Shown: positions 18,787-22,144 of the stretch, piece by piece
Layout of the letters: every line of letters begins with the position of its first letter
How positions within the stretch are numbered: the first letter of the stretch is position 1
Virus record (IMG/VR): IMGVR_UViG_3300047552_000036
Coordinates: 1 to 22,144 of that record
Reading direction: 5' to 3' (one strand)
DNA: 22,144 bases
From: a virus
Position numbers and translations under genes: made by a program
Notes under the pieces: generated by a model
What the model saw: only the letters and a program-made list of their open reading frames with translations
Told to the model about the DNA's origin: nothing
Databases searched by the model: none

Positions 18787-19808
18787 TTCACATCCGTTAC
18801 AAGTTTGGCAGTGATGCGGGTTGAACTTTCCACATAATAGGCAAGCACATCGACAGCCGATGCAGTTGTTGTAAGGCTTGGTGCAGTACCGTTGGCAAAC
18901 TTCCAATATGATCCATACGCCAATGTGCGTGAACCTGTACCGTCTTGAGTGATAACGATCACGCCAGACTGACCAGCAGTAAGGTTAGTTGGGTTCTCCA
19001 ATGTACGACTACCACCCAATGTCACGCTGAAGTTGTTAGCAGTAGCGAAGTTAGGTGTGATGCTGGAGCCATCTGTCAGAGTAGATACAGTGCCACGTTG
19101 TGCAGCAGTGAAAGACTGAGCAACATCAGTCTTAGCTGTGTCAGCATCGTAGGCTTGCACATCAGATCCAATGGCAAGACCAAGGTTTGTACGAGCCTGT
19201 GATGCAGTTGATGCACCAGTGCCACCATCAGCAATAGCCAAGTCTGTAATGCCAGCAATACTGCCACCAGAAATGTTGACAGCATTTGCATCTTGCTGAG
19301 ACATAGTACCCAAGTCTGGTGACTCAGATGTACCAGCAGTTGCAACAGGATTGCCATCAGCGTCAAAGGCTAGATACTTGCTTGCACGATCAGCCTTGGC
19401 TGGCAAGATCATGTCAATGTCTGTTGGGTCTGTTACTGGAGCAATGATTGCACGAGCAACCTTTTCGTCAATTTGTTGGGAAAAAATTACAAGGCTATCA
19501 AACTCATCGTTGAGCGTGTTGGCAAACAAGTCACCACCAGTCACAAAGTCTGTAGCACGTTCAATAGAACGATCACCAACCAATGTAATTTTGTCAGTAC
19601 CAGTAGCAGCAGACACCAATGTGATTGAGCCTGTGCCATCCACGTTGATTGTTACTGTGTAATCAGTAGTCAGCGTCAGCAAAGTCGTGTTCTTATACAC
19701 GGCAATGTCTGTGTTAGCCAACACTTCAAATGTGAAGCTATATGGACCAGTACCAGCAGAGCCAGAGTACACGACTCGGCGGGTTACATCAGAGATTGGA
19801 TACGACAT
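18783..19808 (-). CDS. Tail-fibre-like protein
   Basis: At 341 residues it begins with a strand-rich domain (RRVVYSGSAGTGPYSFTFEV, then DYTVTINVDGTGSITL) that is common at the N-terminus of podophage fibre proteins and may anchor to the tail. A helical DEFDSLVIFSQQIDEKV segment follows. The middle has IADGGTGASTASQARTNLGL, a repeat type found in many tail fibres. The C-terminal part (GQSGVIVITQDGTGSRTL) is a small strand-rich domain. The ATG at 19808 shares a base with the upstream stop. It probably works together with the next protein in host recognition. Confidence 0.82.
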   Translation of the reverse strand: MSYPISDVTRRVVYSGSAGTGPYSFTFEVLANTDIAVYKNTTLLTLTTDYTVTINVDGTGSITLVSAATGTDKITLVGDRSIERATDFVTGGDLFANTLNDEFDSLVIFSQQIDEKVARAIIAPVTDPTDIDMILPAKADRASKYLAFDADGNPVATAGTSESPDLGTMSQQDANAVNISGGSIAGITDLAIADGGTGASTASQARTNLGLAIGSDVQAYDADTAKTDVAQSFTAAQRGTVSTLTDGSSITPNFATANNFSVTLGGSRTLENPTNLTAGQSGVIVITQDGTGSRTLAYGSYWKFANGTAPSLTTTASAVDVLAYYVESSTRITAKLVTDVK

Positions 19809-22144
19809 TACTTAGCTCCCATTCCGTATTCTTTAAGTTTAGCGGCCTTTTCCTCAATCCGCTTACGAATTGCAGGACCAAACTTAGGGTCTTGCAACAA
19901 CAAATCTTTAGCACCAGGCTGACCATTGCCACCATTGAAAACAGCATCATCAACAGATTTAATCGCTTTCTGATAGTGATAGATGTTATCTTTGCTGTAG
20001 ATTGGCTTGATGTAGTCAACCATCGCTTGTAGTTGACCTTCAAGGTTCAAGCCATTCTTGTCATTGGCAATCTGAAGCATACGGTTGTATTCCTCAGAAG
20101 TCAGCTTTGTGTCAGCACTGATACCAGTGTTAGGGTCTTTCATGCTGACAGAGCGAGATGGCATTGAAGGCACAGCACCCATCTGAATCAAGGCTTGGTC
20201 AACAGGACGCTTCTTCCCTTCAGAGATACGCAATGGCGACCATGTGTTCTCGTACTCAACTGGCTCACCCCAGTAGTTCAACTTAGGTGGCAATGAATCA
20301 GACCAGCCTGGTGTCTCAGACTTCAGCTTGTTGACAGCTTCCATCATGCCTTTCAAGCCAGCAGGCAAGTTAGGATCAGCAGCGTAATCACGACGAGTTG
20401 GGTCGATTTTTTCTTTGATGCTGACAGATGTACGGCTTTCAATGATTGGAGTCACCGCTTTGCCAACTGTGTACGTTGCAGTCTTTGCAAGACCGTTAAT
20501 CAGGTTGATGAAGTTTTCTTTGTTGTTTGGAATGTGTCCACCCATCAAAGTAGCAATGTTTGAAACACCAGTCAGGAACGGATGCTCCATCATGTAGTTT
20601 GCAAAACCGAATGCCATACCACCAGCAAATGCGTTGATACGGCTGTCATCCTGCTCATAGCGAACGTAATCAGCGTAGTCAGCAGACATACCCATCAAAG
20701 CACCAACAGGCTCCATGCCCTGATACGAGATGAACACTTTGCCTTTGTAGTCACCAGAGCCGTATGTGACAGCGGCTGGAAACTTAGACAAAGCCTGACG
20801 AATAGGCTCGTCAATGTCAGCCATATCAAAAGCCATGCTGTAAGCCTGCCAGCCTTGACGCTCCATGCCTTGACGCATAGCCTTGTCGCCAGGACCAGAG
20901 CCTGTGATTGAGCCATTGACAGCCATTGTGCTGAATGTAGCCAAAGCAGCCGAACCCATGCCAATCTTGGCTAGGGCCATGTCGCTCTCTTTTGTACCGC
21001 CTTTTGCAAGGTCAGTCCACAAGCCTTTGCTGAATACACCAAGTGGAGTACGCGCAACAGTCTCAGCCATCACGTTCACAGGGACAGCAACGAATGGAAT
21101 CTGGGTACGAGCAGCAAAACCAGCGGCACTATCTGGCTTGATGTTTTGCAGATCAGCAGCCATGCCTTCCATCTTCTGAGCAAAGATACCTTTGTCAGCA
21201 ATCTTGGCAACATAGTCTGGTGGCTCAAGCATGAAGTTGTCAACAGCAGCCTTACGCGCCTTGTCAGCATCATCAGCAGAACCACCAGCCTTCAATACGT
21301 CATCGTATGTGCGTGTGCCAATGCGATAGGCTTCAGCAGTCATCTCTGCTGTGTAGTTGGTAGCCCTGAAGAACTCGTCAGTAGCCATCAAACTGCGACC
21401 AGGCAGTGTCGTCACAAAGTTCATACCCTTGATGGCTGTAGACAGCAATGAGCCATCAGCCTTGGTGTTGAACAATTCCATGCGTGACTGTTGACGAGCA
21501 ATCTTTGTTGGATCAGCCCAGCCTTTTGGCACACCAGTGTTCCAAGCATGAGCCATCATCTGCCAGCCACTATTGAGGCCAGTAGGAATAGACGACATCA
21601 TTGCTGGCACTTCGCCAAACAGGTAGGCTTCTTCAGCACCCAATCCGACAGCAGTACGGGCAGAGCCAATGGCAGATGCCAATGTACGCTCACCCATGCG
21701 CCAAGGCATGAACACTGTGTTTGACAAAGTGTTCTTAACGACAGAGCCAAGACCAAGAATGTTGTTCACATAGACAGTAAACATCTTCTCCCAAGTGTTG
21801 CCTTCTGCCATTTCCTTAATCATCTGAGCCTTACCTTCAGGTGTCTTCACACTGAGATAGGCTTGAGCAAACTTGGTGATGTCAGTCTGGCTACCAAATG
21901 TCTCCATCAAGGCAGCAATGTCAGTAGATGATTCGCGTGGCATACGCATAGCAGCCAGCGATTGAGCAATGTTGGTTGTGTAGCCTTTGACTTCTTGCTG
22001 GATCAGGTGAGCAAAAGCCATTGTTTGCACGGCTTCAGCCTTGTCAACGTCACTAGCTGTACCGTCTGCAACTTTTGTAAGAAGATTGTCAAGATGCTCC
22101 ATAGCACCGATGTGAGCGCGACTAGCCAAGATGACGTTTTCAGG
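19808..22144 (-). CDS. C-terminal 778 residues of a giant internal virion-type protein (truncated)
   Basis: The frame is open to the window edge, so the start is missing. What is seen is mostly helical with long Ala, Met and Gly-rich stretches and some hydrophobic segments (KIGMGSAALATFSTMAVNG, MEPVGALMGMSADYA). The last 150 residues are hydrophilic with a charged end (IRKRIEEKAAKLKEYG). This makeup and the place before the tail fibres resemble the very large ejection or polyvalent proteins of podophages, such as T7 gp16 in role. No transglycosylase or other enzyme motif is visible in this part. Assignment is by composition and context only. Confidence 0.6.
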   Translation of the reverse strand, partial: PENVILASRAHIGAMEHLDNLLTKVADGTASDVDKAEAVQTMAFAHLIQQEVKGYTTNIAQSLAAMRMPRESSTDIAALMETFGSQTDITKFAQAYLSVKTPEGKAQMIKEMAEGNTWEKMFTVYVNNILGLGSVVKNTLSNTVFMPWRMGERTLASAIGSARTAVGLGAEEAYLFGEVPAMMSSIPTGLNSGWQMMAHAWNTGVPKGWADPTKIARQQSRMELFNTKADGSLLSTAIKGMNFVTTLPGRSLMATDEFFRATNYTAEMTAEAYRIGTRTYDDVLKAGGSADDADKARKAAVDNFMLEPPDYVAKIADKGIFAQKMEGMAADLQNIKPDSAAGFAARTQIPFVAVPVNVMAETVARTPLGVFSKGLWTDLAKGGTKESDMALAKIGMGSAALATFSTMAVNGSITGSGPGDKAMRQGMERQGWQAYSMAFDMADIDEPIRQALSKFPAAVTYGSGDYKGKVFISYQGMEPVGALMGMSADYADYVRYEQDDSRINAFAGGMAFGFANYMMEHPFLTGVSNIATLMGGHIPNNKENFINLINGLAKTATYTVGKAVTPIIESRTSVSIKEKIDPTRRDYAADPNLPAGLKGMMEAVNKLKSETPGWSDSLPPKLNYWGEPVEYENTWSPLRISEGKKRPVDQALIQMGAVPSMPSRSVSMKDPNTGISADTKLTSEEYNRMLQIANDKNGLNLEGQLQAMVDYIKPIYSKDNIYHYQKAIKSVDDAVFNGGNGQPGAKDLLLQDPKFGPAIRKRIEEKAAKLKEYGMGAK

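Noticed and set aside
18787-18906. N-terminal extension of the large tail protein rich in Cys
   Set aside because: It lies inside the end of the upstream fibre gene in another frame. The ATG at 18786 forms the ATGA overlap used across this genome.
1-22144. CRISPR array, insertion sequence, integrase or attachment site
   Set aside because: No regularly spaced repeat-spacer units, transposase, integrase or terminal inverted repeats are visible in the window.

Overview
The window is a segment of a tailed double-stranded DNA phage genome. It carries a terminase large subunit, a probable small subunit, tail-fibre-type proteins, a GH19 endolysin, a holin and a lambda-exonuclease/Erf recombination pair. 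Genes are packed with ATGA or TAATG junctions. Similarities recalled from memory suggest a proteobacterial host, perhaps aquatic Burkholderiales; this is inference, not a search result.

Layout. Almost everything reads on the minus strand. From the right edge (22144) down to 13256 lies a late block: the C-terminal part of a giant virion-type protein, a tail-fibre-like protein, a LamG-type tail protein, an HNH endonuclease, a tail-assembly-type protein and a lysis cluster ending in holin and endolysin. From 11156 to 13259 a short plus-strand operon encodes a winged-helix protein, a YqaJ/lambda-type exonuclease, an Erf annealing protein and a 38-residue protein. It diverges from a ribbon-helix-helix regulator at 11077. 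That regulator heads a leftward early operon (7308-11077) with RusA, an HNH/HTH protein and many small accessory genes.

Between 4794 and 6986 sits a different-looking module: small genes with AAGGGG-type ribosome sites, a KorA/TrfB-like repressor and a winged-helix replication-initiator-like protein. It is followed by about 800 bp without a convincing gene but rich in direct repeats, inverted repeats, A-tracts and a G-quadruplex motif. This looks like a plasmid-type replication and control cassette, so the element may be a phage-plasmid or may have captured plasmid replication genes. No partition, integrase or attachment-site genes are visible here.

From 3986 down to the left edge runs the packaging operon: an SSB-like protein, a coiled-coil protein, the probable TerS, a small protein, TerL, an inserted HNH-AP2 endonuclease, a GNAT-like virion protein and the first 16 codons of another gene. 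At least seven genes shorter than 60 codons were found by reading junctions; several are bracketed by 4-bp overlaps with both neighbours. The most notable observations are the plasmid-like module with its candidate origin, the divergent switch at 11069-11122 with a probably leaderless repressor, and a gene fusion at 8244-8249 explained by one extra G in a junction that is otherwise repeated at 8003-8030.
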